DNA of 44,246 nt from the NCBI GenBank assembly GCA_009726125.1, contig WLIT01000011.1, positions 1 to 44,246 on the forward strand. The letters are read 5' to 3'. A program made the position numbers and the translations under genes. This stretch comes from Actinomycetota bacterium (GTDB lineage Bacteria > Actinomycetota > Actinomycetes > Nanopelagicales > Nanopelagicaceae). This document shows, in pieces, positions 28,388 to 36,442 of the stretch. How positions within the stretch are numbered: position 1 is the first letter of the stretch; each line of letters opens with the position of its first letter. The notes below the pieces were generated by a model. That model searched no databases, had not been told where the DNA came from, and saw only the letters and a list, made by a program, of their open reading frames with translations.

Positions 28388-29812
28388 TTAAATTTCTAAG
28401 CCTATGTATTTCGTTTCGAGGAATTCATAAATTCCAGCGAAGCCACCTTCACGCCCAAGACCGCTCTGTTTTACGCCGCCGAATGGTGCTGCCGGGTCAG
28501 AGATAACTCCGCGATTGATTGCAACCATTCCTGATTCGATTGCTTCTGCTGTTCTAATTGCGCGCTTTAAATCACTTGAATAGATGTAACTAATTAGTCC
28601 ATATTCAGTTGCATTCGCTAATTCAATTGCTTCAGCATCGCCTTCAAAGGTAACGATTGGGGCAACTGGACCAAAGACTTCGTTGTTCAATATTGGATTT
28701 GTCTTATCTACAGTTACGACAGTTGCGGGATAGAAAGCGCCAACGCCATCTGGGGTTGTGCCACCGAGCAATAATTTTCCGCCGGCTTTTACTGCGGCAC
28801 TAACTAATTCAGCAATCTTGTTACGTTCCTTGATTGAAACACTTGCACCAAGTTGAGCGCCATCTTCTAAGCCAGGTGCAAGTTTTAGTGCACCCATTGC
28901 CTTTGCAAATTTCGTAGTGAATTCTTCAGCAACGCTCTTTGCGACAATGAAACGATTTGCTGCTGTGCATGCGGCGCCACCATTGCGCATTTTTGCGATC
29001 ATTGCGCCGGCTACTGCATCATCAATATTTGCATCATCTAGAACCACGAATGGGGCATTTCCACCGAGCTCCATTGAGGTGCGAAGTATGTTATCCGCAG
29101 ATTCTTTAAGAAGTGTGCGACCAACTTCGGTTGAACCAGTGAAAGAAAGATTGCGAACTCGTGGATCATGCAACATCTTTGAAATCATTGGGCCGGTCTT
29201 TGAAGGCAGAACAAAATTGACGACGCCTTTTGGAACACCTGCGCGTTCTAAGATTTCAACAATTGCGAGCGCAGTAAGTGGCGTCTCACTCGCTGGTTTC
29301 AAAATAACTGTGCAACCTGCAGCGAGGGCTGGGCCAATTTTGCGAGTTGCCATTGCTGCAGGGAAATTCCAAGGTGTGATTAGAAGTGAAACACCAATTG
29401 GTTGGTGGGTAACCAAAATTCTTTTATCACCGGATGGTGCTTGGCGATAATCGCCGGGCGTACGTACAGCTTCTTCGGCAAACCAGCGGAAGAATTCCGC
29501 GGCATAAGTGATTTCACCTTTGGCATCGGAGAGAACTTTTCCATTCTCCATGGAAACAATCTTTGCTAGATGATCAGCATCGGCAATCATTAATTCATAC
29601 GCTTTACGCAAAATCTCGCTACGAACGCGAGGAGCAGTTTTAGACCAAGAGGTGAAGGCTTTGTGGGCTGCGGCTACTGCGGCATCACATTGCGCATCGC
29701 CTGCGGTTTGAACTTCGGCTATTACATTTCCAGTGCTGGGATCGGTTACAGGCAGGGTGCCATCGCCTTTTACCCAAGCGCCATCAATATAAAGGTCGGT
29801 TTTTAATTGCAT
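28388..29812 (-). CDS. NAD(P)-dependent aldehyde dehydrogenase (succinate-semialdehyde type)
   Basis: A 474-aa aldehyde dehydrogenase. The cofactor region LLITPWNFPAAMATRKIGPA, the FTGSTEVG motif, MELGGNAPFVV containing the general-base Glu, and the catalytic Cys in GGAACTAANRF are all present. The GGNAP variant and overall pattern fit the GabD-like succinate-semialdehyde dehydrogenases, though substrate prediction in this superfamily is unreliable. TATGCT lies six bases before ATG 29812 and no ribosome binding site is present, so the gene is probably leaderless. No partner transaminase is adjacent. Confidence 0.92.
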   Translation of the reverse strand: MQLKTDLYIDGAWVKGDGTLPVTDPSTGNVIAEVQTAGDAQCDAAVAAAHKAFTSWSKTAPRVRSEILRKAYELMIADADHLAKIVSMENGKVLSDAKGEITYAAEFFRWFAEEAVRTPGDYRQAPSGDKRILVTHQPIGVSLLITPWNFPAAMATRKIGPALAAGCTVILKPASETPLTALAIVEILERAGVPKGVVNFVLPSKTGPMISKMLHDPRVRNLSFTGSTEVGRTLLKESADNILRTSMELGGNAPFVVLDDANIDDAVAGAMIAKMRNGGAACTAANRFIVAKSVAEEFTTKFAKAMGALKLAPGLEDGAQLGASVSIKERNKIAELVSAAVKAGGKLLLGGTTPDGVGAFYPATVVTVDKTNPILNNEVFGPVAPIVTFEGDAEAIELANATEYGLISYIYSSDLKRAIRTAEAIESGMVAINRGVISDPAAPFGGVKQSGLGREGGFAGIYEFLETKYIGLEI

Positions 29813-29818
29813 GCGGCA

Positions 29819-29824
29819 AGCATA
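29819..29824 (-). promoter_or_regulatory. -10 element of a likely leaderless aldehyde dehydrogenase promoter
   Basis: On the minus strand TATGCT is followed by six bases (TGCCGC) and then ATG, placing the transcription start on the start codon. Confidence 0.5.
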
Positions 29825-29887
29825 CGCCTCGATTGCGAAGTAAAATTAAACCTAGTGAACTGCAGATTCCCCCTATAAATAGGAAGA

Positions 29888-32230
29888 GTGGCCGTGCCAA
29901 AGTCTTGGACCGATGACGCCCCAGAACCAATGGTTCTCCAGGAGCATGCTCATCTAGCTGACCCAATTTCATATCGCATTAAGCGAAAACTTTTAGGCAA
30001 TCCGCTTAACCGTCACACCCTTAGCCATCAAAGATTAAAGAAGCGGTATGCGCTAGGAATTCTCTCCTCCGATTGTATTTCTTCATCTGCTTACGGAAGT
30101 GAGCAAATTCTTCTTGCTTTAGTTCCTGCATTTGGTTTAGCAGCATTCGCAATGTTGATGCCAATGACGGTAATTGTTTTACTTATCTTATTAATTGTTA
30201 CCTTGTCTTACCGAAATGTTATTTCTGTTTACACAAAAGTTGGTGGCGCTTACATAGTCTCCCGAGACAACTTTGGTCCGGTTGTCGCACAAGTCGCCGC
30301 GGTAGCACTTATGTTGGATTACATAGTTACTCTTGCAATTCAATCTGCAGCTGGTGTTGCTGCCATCGCTTCGACATTCCCTGAAGTTGGACCGTGGAAA
30401 ATTCATATAACTCTGGCGATAATTGTTCTGCTTAGCTATGGAAATTTGCGCGGTGTAAAAGAAGCTGGAAAAGCTTTCGCGCTACCTACATATTTATTCG
30501 TTGGAGCTATGGCCGTTGTTTTTGGAATTGGTATTTACCGCCAATTTTCAGGAACTTTGCCACTGTTGGATGTAAACCAAGAAGGTGCCGTTCCAATTGG
30601 TGAGTCACAAGGTTTGCTAACTTTCGCGGCAATATTTATCTTGCTTCGTGCATTCGCAAATGGTGGATCTTCTTTGACTGGTTTGGAAGCTATTTCTGAT
30701 GGGGTCTCGCTTTTTAAATCGCCAGAACAAGTTAATGCCCGGAAAACTTTAGTAATTATGAGCTCCATCTTGGGCTCTTTAGTGCTTGGAGTTTCTTGGT
30801 TCGCTCATAAAATTCAGGCAATTCCCTACGAAAATGAAACTCCTACTGTAATTTCCCAAGTTGCTAAGACAATTTTAGGTGATGGAACGCTTGGAAATCT
30901 CTTCTTTATCGTTGTTCAAGCTGCAACGATGCTTATTCTCTTTGCTGGTGCTAACACCACTTACAGCGCTTTCCCTTTACTAGTTAACTTCGTAGCAACA
31001 GATGGATATTTGCCAAATTGGTTAACCAAACGTGGCCACCGCTTGAATTTTTCTAATGGAATTTTATTGCTATCTGGTTCCGCCATGATTTTGGTCTTGG
31101 TAACAAGAGCATCTGTAGAGCATTTAGTTGCTTTCTATGCACTTGGAGTCTTTACAGCTTTCACGCTCTCTGGTTTAGGAATGGCTAAACACAATTACGT
31201 TAACCGCGGTAATTGGTGGAAAGGAAAATTCGTTATTAATGCGCTTTCCGGTGGGATTTCTTTCATCGTAGTTGTCATCTTCGCAATCGTAAAATTCAAC
31301 CAAGGTGCGTGGGTAATTATTCTTATTACTCCGATTTTAGTTCTGACTTTCCTGCGCCTGCGCAAACAATATTCTAAGGAACAGAACGTTCTAGATGTTA
31401 CTTCTCAAGCATCACGAGCGACTTCTATTTCTAGACATGACGTTACCGTCCTAGTCGATAATTTTGATTTGGCAACAATTGGCGCAATTAGATATGCCAG
31501 ATCGCTGAATCCAAGAAATTTGAACGCTGTCCATTTTGTTATTGATGACAAGCGTGCTGATGCAATTAGCGCAGGTTGGGCTGGGAATGCAGCGGTAAGT
31601 GATGTCCCACTTATTTTGATTGACTGTCCCGATCGCAGACTTCCAAACGCTGCTGTTGATTATGCAATTCGCTCAACCGCAAGTGCGGATGTGGAATTAA
31701 CCTTGCTCCTTCCTCGGCGCTCGTACTCTCGATTCTTGGGACGAGTCCTGCATGATCAGACCGCTGAAGCGATTGCTTCACCGATCTCGCAATTAGAGCG
31801 AGTTGTCGCAACGATTATTCCTTTCGACGTTGAGAAAATTTTGGAAGCTAGAACTCGTGGCAACGCAGCACCCACCGCAATCGAAAGCGTTCCCGAGCAG
31901 AAGAAAATTCCACTTCCTAAAGTTAAGAGTGTGGATTCTGTTCCAGTAGGTCACTACAACGAAAATATTCTTCCAATTTCAAACGCTACTTGGCGCAGGC
32001 GTGCACATGTGCGTGGTCAAGTAACTTCAATTAGAACTGCGCCATCGGGTGGAACGCCAAGAGTTGATGTTGAAGTTTGGGACACAACCGGTGGAATTAC
32101 CTTACAGTTCTTAGGGCGTCGTGAAATCGCTGGTCTAGATGTTGGTTCAACTATTTGCGCAGAAGGAATGGTTGGCGAAATCGAAGGATCCCTCACGATT
32201 CTTAATCCTTCTTACGAAATCGTTATTTAA
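29888..32230 (+). CDS. KimA-like APC permease fused to an OB-fold domain
   Basis: This 780-aa protein begins with about 12 membrane segments of the KimA/YdaO potassium-importer type: LSSDCISSSAYGSEQILL (about 58-75), GGAYIVSRDNFGP, LTGLEAISDGV, ANTTYSAFPLL. A cytoplasmic part with a UspA-like fold follows (HDVTVLVDNFDLATIGAIRY, about 518-537). The last 79 residues (702-780, nt 31991-32227) form an OB fold (VRGQVTSIR, VEVWDTTGGITLQFLGRREI, GEIEGSLTILNPSYEI) like Mycobacterium Rv2694c, which is a separate gene near the permease Rv2690c. Potassium is the likely substrate. Start is GTG 29888 (TATAAA eight bases upstream) or GTG 29894 (AGGAAG seven bases upstream). The stop abuts the aquaporin stop. 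Confidence 0.88.
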   Translation: MAVPKSWTDDAPEPMVLQEHAHLADPISYRIKRKLLGNPLNRHTLSHQRLKKRYALGILSSDCISSSAYGSEQILLALVPAFGLAAFAMLMPMTVIVLLILLIVTLSYRNVISVYTKVGGAYIVSRDNFGPVVAQVAAVALMLDYIVTLAIQSAAGVAAIASTFPEVGPWKIHITLAIIVLLSYGNLRGVKEAGKAFALPTYLFVGAMAVVFGIGIYRQFSGTLPLLDVNQEGAVPIGESQGLLTFAAIFILLRAFANGGSSLTGLEAISDGVSLFKSPEQVNARKTLVIMSSILGSLVLGVSWFAHKIQAIPYENETPTVISQVAKTILGDGTLGNLFFIVVQAATMLILFAGANTTYSAFPLLVNFVATDGYLPNWLTKRGHRLNFSNGILLLSGSAMILVLVTRASVEHLVAFYALGVFTAFTLSGLGMAKHNYVNRGNWWKGKFVINALSGGISFIVVVIFAIVKFNQGAWVIILITPILVLTFLRLRKQYSKEQNVLDVTSQASRATSISRHDVTVLVDNFDLATIGAIRYARSLNPRNLNAVHFVIDDKRADAISAGWAGNAAVSDVPLILIDCPDRRLPNAAVDYAIRSTASADVELTLLLPRRSYSRFLGRVLHDQTAEAIASPISQLERVVATIIPFDVEKILEARTRGNAAPTAIESVPEQKKIPLPKVKSVDSVPVGHYNENILPISNATWRRRAHVRGQVTSIRTAPSGGTPRVDVEVWDTTGGITLQFLGRREIAGLDVGSTICAEGMVGEIEGSLTILNPSYEIVI

Positions 32231-32884
32231 TTATTTTTTTAAAAATAACAGACGAGCAAGAATTAAGCCGACTGGTAGCCCGATTAGTTGTGCAATCATG
32301 TAAATCCAGGCCGAGTGCAGCGTAATTCCAGCAAAGGAATCGCTCCAGATTCGTGCGAAAGTTACCGCTGGATTAGCAAAAACAAATGATGAAGTTGCAT
32401 AGAAGGCTGTGGTTATCCAGGCTGGAATAATTATTGGCGCAAGATTTATTCGCTTTTGATCAACGAGTAAATGAATAATCATAATTAAAATTGCGGTCGC
32501 AAAGATTTCACTCACAAATAGGTTGTTAGAGGTTCGTTCTTGATGAGATTGAAAGATGGCTGGTTTATCGAACATAAGGTTTGCAAAAACTGTTCCAGTA
32601 AATCCGCCCGCGAATTGTGCTGCGATATATGCGATGGCGTTTCTTGCATCAATTCGGTTCTTAAATAGTTCGCCGAGGGTTACAACCGGGTTGAAATGTG
32701 CGCCGCTAATTGGGCTGAGCAAAGTGATGATTATGGCCAGCATCGAAACTATAGAAATTGCATTTATCGTCAATTGGAGCCCGACATCGTCAGTCAGGTT
32801 GGTGGCCATAATTCCTGAACCAATCACAGCGGTCAGTAAGAGCGCTGTCCCCAGGAATTCAGCAAATATTTTTTGTAGTTTCAT
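32231..32884 (-). CDS. MIP family channel (aquaporin-like)
   Basis: A 217-aa, six-helix major intrinsic protein. The two pore motifs are SGAHFNPVVTL (NPV, residues 65-67, instead of NPA) and FANPAVTFARIW (NPA, 171-173, followed by the conserved selectivity Arg178). An NPV first motif occurs in some channels for small neutral solutes, so water-only transport should not be assumed. Convergent with the KimA-like gene, zero bases between stops. A TAAATT element lies seven bases before the ATG and no ribosome binding site is seen. Confidence 0.9.
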   Translation of the reverse strand: MKLQKIFAEFLGTALLLTAVIGSGIMATNLTDDVGLQLTINAISIVSMLAIIITLLSPISGAHFNPVVTLGELFKNRIDARNAIAYIAAQFAGGFTGTVFANLMFDKPAIFQSHQERTSNNLFVSEIFATAILIMIIHLLVDQKRINLAPIIIPAWITTAFYATSSFVFANPAVTFARIWSDSFAGITLHSAWIYMIAQLIGLPVGLILARLLFLKK

Positions 32885-32952
32885 AGAGGTAAATTTAGTG
32901 GGAAGATATGGTTCTACTGTGATTTAGCCACGATAAGTCGAAGGGAGAGCAG

Positions 32953-33696
32953 ATGTCATTCGCTTTTAAATCTTATGCGTTATCTGATCTCGGGCTGCAC
33001 CGTGAAGGAAATGAAGATTCTGGTTTGATTTCTCAAAAATTGGTTGCTGTTGCTGATGGAATGGGCGGGCATGCTGGTGGCGAAATAGCATCAACTATTG
33101 CAATTACTGCGCTAGTTAGCGCTCGTGGCGATGAAGACTTTCTCTTATCGATCACAAAGAATATTGATGCCACTATTTTGGCTAAATCAACTGAGCAGCC
33201 AGATCTTATTGGAATGGGGACAACGCTTACCGCCCTACATATCGCTGGTGAAACCGTAGAACTTTTGCATGTAGGCGACTCTCGTTGCTATGCATTTTCT
33301 GGTGGAAAATTAACGCAATTAAGTCGTGACCACACTGTCATACAAGAACTTGTTGACCAAGGCCGTATATCTCCTGAAGAAGCGATCAACCATCCGCAAC
33401 GCTCACTCTTAACACAAGCTCTAACTGGTAGTTCTGAAATCGAGCCAGTACTTCAAATTTATCCAATAAAACTTGGGGACCAATTCTTATTATGCAGCGA
33501 TGGCTTAACAACTGTTTTATCTGATTTTGAAATAGCAAAGATCGCTAAGAGCTATTCTGGAGAAGAATTAGTTGAAAATCTGATTGTTGAAACGCATGCC
33601 AAAGGCGCCCCAGATAATGTCACGGTAATTTGGGCAGAAGTTGTTTTAGGTGAAGCTGCCAATCACCAATCTTTGATTGGAGCAGCGAATGGCTAA
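32953..33696 (+). CDS. PP2C family Ser/Thr phosphatase (PstP-like)
   Basis: A 247-aa soluble PP2C with the metal-binding motifs in order: GLHREGNEDS, VADGMGGHAGGEIAS, GMGTTLTAL, HVGDSRCYAF, LLCSDGLTTVL and APDNVTVIW. In actinobacteria PstP reverses phosphorylation by PknA/PknB on cell-wall and division targets. Here no C-terminal membrane segment is present, unlike mycobacterial PstP. A GGGAGA ribosome binding site precedes ATG. It overlaps the kinase gene by 8 bases, so both should be made together. Confidence 0.95.
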   Translation: MSFAFKSYALSDLGLHREGNEDSGLISQKLVAVADGMGGHAGGEIASTIAITALVSARGDEDFLLSITKNIDATILAKSTEQPDLIGMGTTLTALHIAGETVELLHVGDSRCYAFSGGKLTQLSRDHTVIQELVDQGRISPEEAINHPQRSLLTQALTGSSEIEPVLQIYPIKLGDQFLLCSDGLTTVLSDFEIAKIAKSYSGEELVENLIVETHAKGAPDNVTVIWAEVVLGEAANHQSLIGAANG

Positions 33697-35233
33697 AATA
33701 TTTGGAAACCGTTACAAAATTGGCGAAATGATTGGTACTGGCGGAATGGCTGATGTTTATATCGGAGATGATCAACGCCTTTCTAGAAAAGTTGCAGTCA
33801 AAGTTCTTCGCAGTGACCTTGCCCGAGATCCATCTTTTCTTGCACGCTTCCGCAAAGAGGCACTTGCCGCAGCTGGCTTAAATCATCCTGGAATTGTCGC
33901 AGTTTATGATTCTGGTGAAGAAGGTCAGAATTCTTACATTGTGATGGAGTTAGTAAATGGCCATACTCTGCGCGAAGTACTGCAGAGCCCAGCAACTTTA
34001 ACTGTCGAACGTTCATTGGAAATTATTGAGGGGGTTTTGAGTGCCCTTTCATATTCACATGAAAATGGAATTATTCATCGCGATATAAAGCCTGGAAATA
34101 TTATGCTTACTGATCCTGGTGATGTGAAAGTTATGGATTTTGGAATTGCGCGCGCAATGGATGATATTGGCGCCACCATGACAAGCACCTGGAACGTCGT
34201 CGGTACTGCGCAATATTTATCACCAGAACAAGCAACTGGTGAGGCTTGCGATCTGCGCAGTGATATTTATTCAGTTGGTTGCCTGCTCTATGAATTAGTC
34301 ACTGGAAGACCACCATTTACTGGCGATACACCTGTGGCGATTGCATATCAGCATGTTTCCTCTGATTTTCCAATACCAAGTGTGGTAAATCCAGAGTTGG
34401 ATGAAAATATCGACAAGATAATTACAGTTGCTCTGGCTAAGAACCCTGGCGATCGATATCAAAGTGCGGAGATGATGCTCTCTGATATTCGCCGAGCAAT
34501 GAAGGGGCAGAGCGTAACAACTAAGATTCGTCGAATTGTTCCCCGACGTAATTTTCTTGTTATGGGAAGTGCGGCTGCGGTATTTATACTTTTGATTGGC
34601 TTTGCAGTAAATTCCTTTAATTCAACTTCACCAGCGCCATCACTACAAATACCGAATGTTGTTGGTTTAACGCAGAGCGCTGCGGAAGAGCTTCTCTTGG
34701 GTTACACGATAAATATTCAGCGTGCTCCTGATTCTAGAATTCCAAAAGATCGAGTTGCTTCACAGCTTCCGCTTGCAACAACTCGTGCCCCGAAGGGAAG
34801 CAGTATCACTTTAACTATTTCAGATGGCCCAGGCGATACAACAATTCCAACAACAATTATTGGTTTGGACCTTGAAGAAGCCCGCAATGAATTATCCGCG
34901 GCTGGTATATTAATAACGCAAATAATTCCAGTCGATTCAAATTCAAGAACCGGTGTTGTACTTAAAATTACTCCTGATGCTGGATCAATTATCAAAGCAG
35001 GTAGCGGTGTAGTTCTTGAAATTGCTAGCGGAAATGTAAAAGTCCCTGAACTTCTAGATTTAACTGGAATTGAAGCCCAAACAATTTTGACGCAAGCAGG
35101 TTTCCTAGTGAATGAAATTAGCGCTTACGACGAAACAAAGCCGATCGGCGTTGTCTTAGCCCAAGCACCTGAAGCTGAAACAACTCAATTAATTGGGTCG
35201 GGTGTTGCGATTACAGTTAATAGGAAGCCGTAA
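33689..35233 (+). CDS. PASTA-domain Ser/Thr protein kinase (PknB-like)
   Basis: I start it at ATG 33689 (514 aa) because GGAG lies six bases upstream; the longer TTG reading adds four residues. Gly-rich loop GTGGMADVY (16-24), Lys38, HRDIKPGN (130-137, catalytic Asp132), DFG (150-152) and the activation loop GATMTSTWNVVGT show an active kinase. One membrane helix (about 290-309) leads to three extracellular PASTA repeats (about 318-382, 383-450, 451-514), which bind muropeptides/lipid II in relatives. It should couple envelope status to phosphorylation of division proteins. Mycobacterial PknB has four PASTA repeats. Confidence 0.95.
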   Translation: MAKIFGNRYKIGEMIGTGGMADVYIGDDQRLSRKVAVKVLRSDLARDPSFLARFRKEALAAAGLNHPGIVAVYDSGEEGQNSYIVMELVNGHTLREVLQSPATLTVERSLEIIEGVLSALSYSHENGIIHRDIKPGNIMLTDPGDVKVMDFGIARAMDDIGATMTSTWNVVGTAQYLSPEQATGEACDLRSDIYSVGCLLYELVTGRPPFTGDTPVAIAYQHVSSDFPIPSVVNPELDENIDKIITVALAKNPGDRYQSAEMMLSDIRRAMKGQSVTTKIRRIVPRRNFLVMGSAAAVFILLIGFAVNSFNSTSPAPSLQIPNVVGLTQSAAEELLLGYTINIQRAPDSRIPKDRVASQLPLATTRAPKGSSITLTISDGPGDTTIPTTIIGLDLEEARNELSAAGILITQIIPVDSNSRTGVVLKITPDAGSIIKAGSGVVLEIASGNVKVPELLDLTGIEAQTILTQAGFLVNEISAYDETKPIGVVLAQAPEAETTQLIGSGVAITVNRKP

Positions 35234-35275
35234 AAATTGCTTTCTTGCGGGCTCAAAACATCGCCATTTGTGGTG

Positions 35276-35281
35276 TAACCT
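35276..35281 (+). promoter_or_regulatory. -10 element of a likely leaderless crgA promoter
   Basis: TAACCT is followed by six bases (CTGCCC) and the crgA ATG at 35288; no ribosome binding site is present. Confidence 0.5.
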
Positions 35282-35287
35282 CTGCCC

Positions 35288-35545
35288 ATGCCTAAATCGC
35301 CAATACGTAAAAAAGAGAAGGCCCATATTCCGGAGGCTGTTGCTAATGCGGCTCCAGTCCCAGAAGAGAGCCCTAAGTGGTTGGCCCCAGCGATGGTTAC
35401 AGCTTTTATTTTCGGCCTAATCTGGATCGTAATTTTCTACGTGAGCTCCACCGCCTATCCAATCCCTAATATCGGGGCCTGGAATATGGTTGTTGGCTTT
35501 GGTTTCATCGGGGTCGGCTTCTCACTCGCTACCCGCTGGCGCTAA
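35288..35545 (+). CDS. crgA: Cell division protein CrgA
   Basis: An 85-aa actinobacterial membrane protein that recruits or stabilises divisome components in Mycobacterium and Streptomyces. It begins MPKSPIRKKEK, has two membrane helices (about 37-55 and 64-82), a Trp/Pro loop between them and the C-terminal TRWR that matches the family's MRWH-type end. It lies just after the PASTA kinase, as in the crgA-pknB neighbourhood of Mycobacterium (Rv0011c-Rv0014c), there in the opposite relative orientation. Confidence 0.94.
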   Translation: MPKSPIRKKEKAHIPEAVANAAPVPEESPKWLAPAMVTAFIFGLIWIVIFYVSSTAYPIPNIGAWNMVVGFGFIGVGFSLATRWR

Positions 35546-35548
35546 AAC

Positions 35549-35570
35549 ACTTCTTAATTACTTCTTAATT
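35549..35570 (+). repeat. Tandem 11-bp repeat upstream of the response regulator
   Basis: ACTTCTTAATT occurs twice back to back (35549-35559 and 35560-35570), followed by AC. A partial third copy, ACTTCTTAA, sits directly against the histidine kinase ATG (36434-36442). Direct repeats with 11-bp period are the usual binding format of PhoP/PhoB-type regulators, so this is a candidate autoregulatory site. Confidence 0.55.
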
Positions 35571-35592
35571 ACACCGTTGTAATTCTCCACAT

Positions 35593-35614
35593 CGTGGATA
35601 AAGGTTGTGGATAA
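35593..35614 (-). promoter_or_regulatory. Two DnaA-box-like 9-mers in the response-regulator promoter
   Basis: Read on the minus strand these are TTATCCACG (35593-35601) and TTATCCACA (35606-35614), the second a perfect consensus DnaA box. The second overlaps a possible -35 (TTGTGG, 35605-35610) ahead of a TATTAT -10 (35626-35631; spacer 15, short). DnaA could influence transcription of the two-component operon. Confidence 0.5.
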
Positions 35615-35677
35615 CTCCTAGCGCATATTATGCTGGTTCTCAGGAAACCCCCAGTTATCTAAGGAAATCTGCTTCCT

Positions 35678-36421
35678 ATGACAATCCTGAAAGAGAAGCC
35701 AGAAATGACCCAAGCAACTAAATCCACCACACAGAGAATTTTGGTGGTCGATGATGAAAATAGTATTAGTGAATTAATTGCGACAAGCCTTCGCTTCGTT
35801 GGCTTTGATGTCCGCACTGCAGCTACTGGATCTGAAGCTCTCACGATTGCTGAAGAATTTAAGCCTCATGCCTTGATCCTCGATGTGATGTTGCCAGACC
35901 AAAACGGTTTCGAAGTCTGCCGCCAACTCCGCCAAGATGGCCACAACGTTGGAGTTCTATTCTTAACTGCGAAAGATACCGTCGAAGACAAGATCACCGG
36001 CCTCACAATTGGTGGCGATGATTATGTTACAAAGCCTTTTAGCCTTGAAGAACTCGTTGCTCGCCTTCGCGCACTTCTCCGCCGCATAGGTGCCATCCAA
36101 GTCGAGAGCGATGATGAGAAAGTTCGCTTCGCAGACCTTGAATTAGATGAAGCAACTCATGAAGTTCATCGAGCTGGAAATATGATTGATCTATCTCCAA
36201 CCGAATTCTTGTTACTCCGTTATTTAATGATCAATGCTGACCGGGTTGTTAGCAAATCTCAAATTCTTGATCACGTATGGCAGTACGACTTCCGTGGTGA
36301 TGCTGGAATTGTTGAAACTTATATCTCGTACCTGCGCAAAAAGATTGATGTTTACGAACCAGCTCTAATTCATACCGTTCGCGGCGTGGGATATCGGTTG
36401 CGCTTACCAGCTCGTAAGTAA
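35678..36421 (+). CDS. OmpR/PhoP-family response regulator
   Basis: A 247-aa regulator. The receiver domain (about 19-133) has the acidic pair Asp25/Asp26, phospho-acceptor Asp69 (HALILDVMLPD) and Lys119 (YVTKPF). The winged-helix DNA-binding domain (about 147-245) has SPTEFLLLRYLMIN, ILDHVWQYDF and VETYISYLRKKID, very like mycobacterial PhoP. The start may instead be ATG 35705 (MTQATKS), since nine extra N-terminal residues are unusual and the ribosome binding sites are weak at both. It is followed 21 bases later by its kinase. Confidence 0.93.
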   Translation: MTILKEKPEMTQATKSTTQRILVVDDENSISELIATSLRFVGFDVRTAATGSEALTIAEEFKPHALILDVMLPDQNGFEVCRQLRQDGHNVGVLFLTAKDTVEDKITGLTIGGDDYVTKPFSLEELVARLRALLRRIGAIQVESDDEKVRFADLELDEATHEVHRAGNMIDLSPTEFLLLRYLMINADRVVSKSQILDHVWQYDFRGDAGIVETYISYLRKKIDVYEPALIHTVRGVGYRLRLPARK

Positions 36422-36442
36422 TAAGCCAAGTAAACTTCTTAA

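Noticed and set aside
28917-29450. 177-aa plus-strand ORF across the aldehyde dehydrogenase
   Set aside because: Antisense shadow; the dehydrogenase motifs, including the catalytic Cys, are intact on the other strand.
29813-29887. c-di-AMP (ydaO-type) riboswitch ahead of the KimA-like gene
   Set aside because: Only 75 bases separate it from the divergent gene, too short for the riboswitch, and no core motif is visible; the CCTATAAATAGG palindrome is better read as a promoter element.
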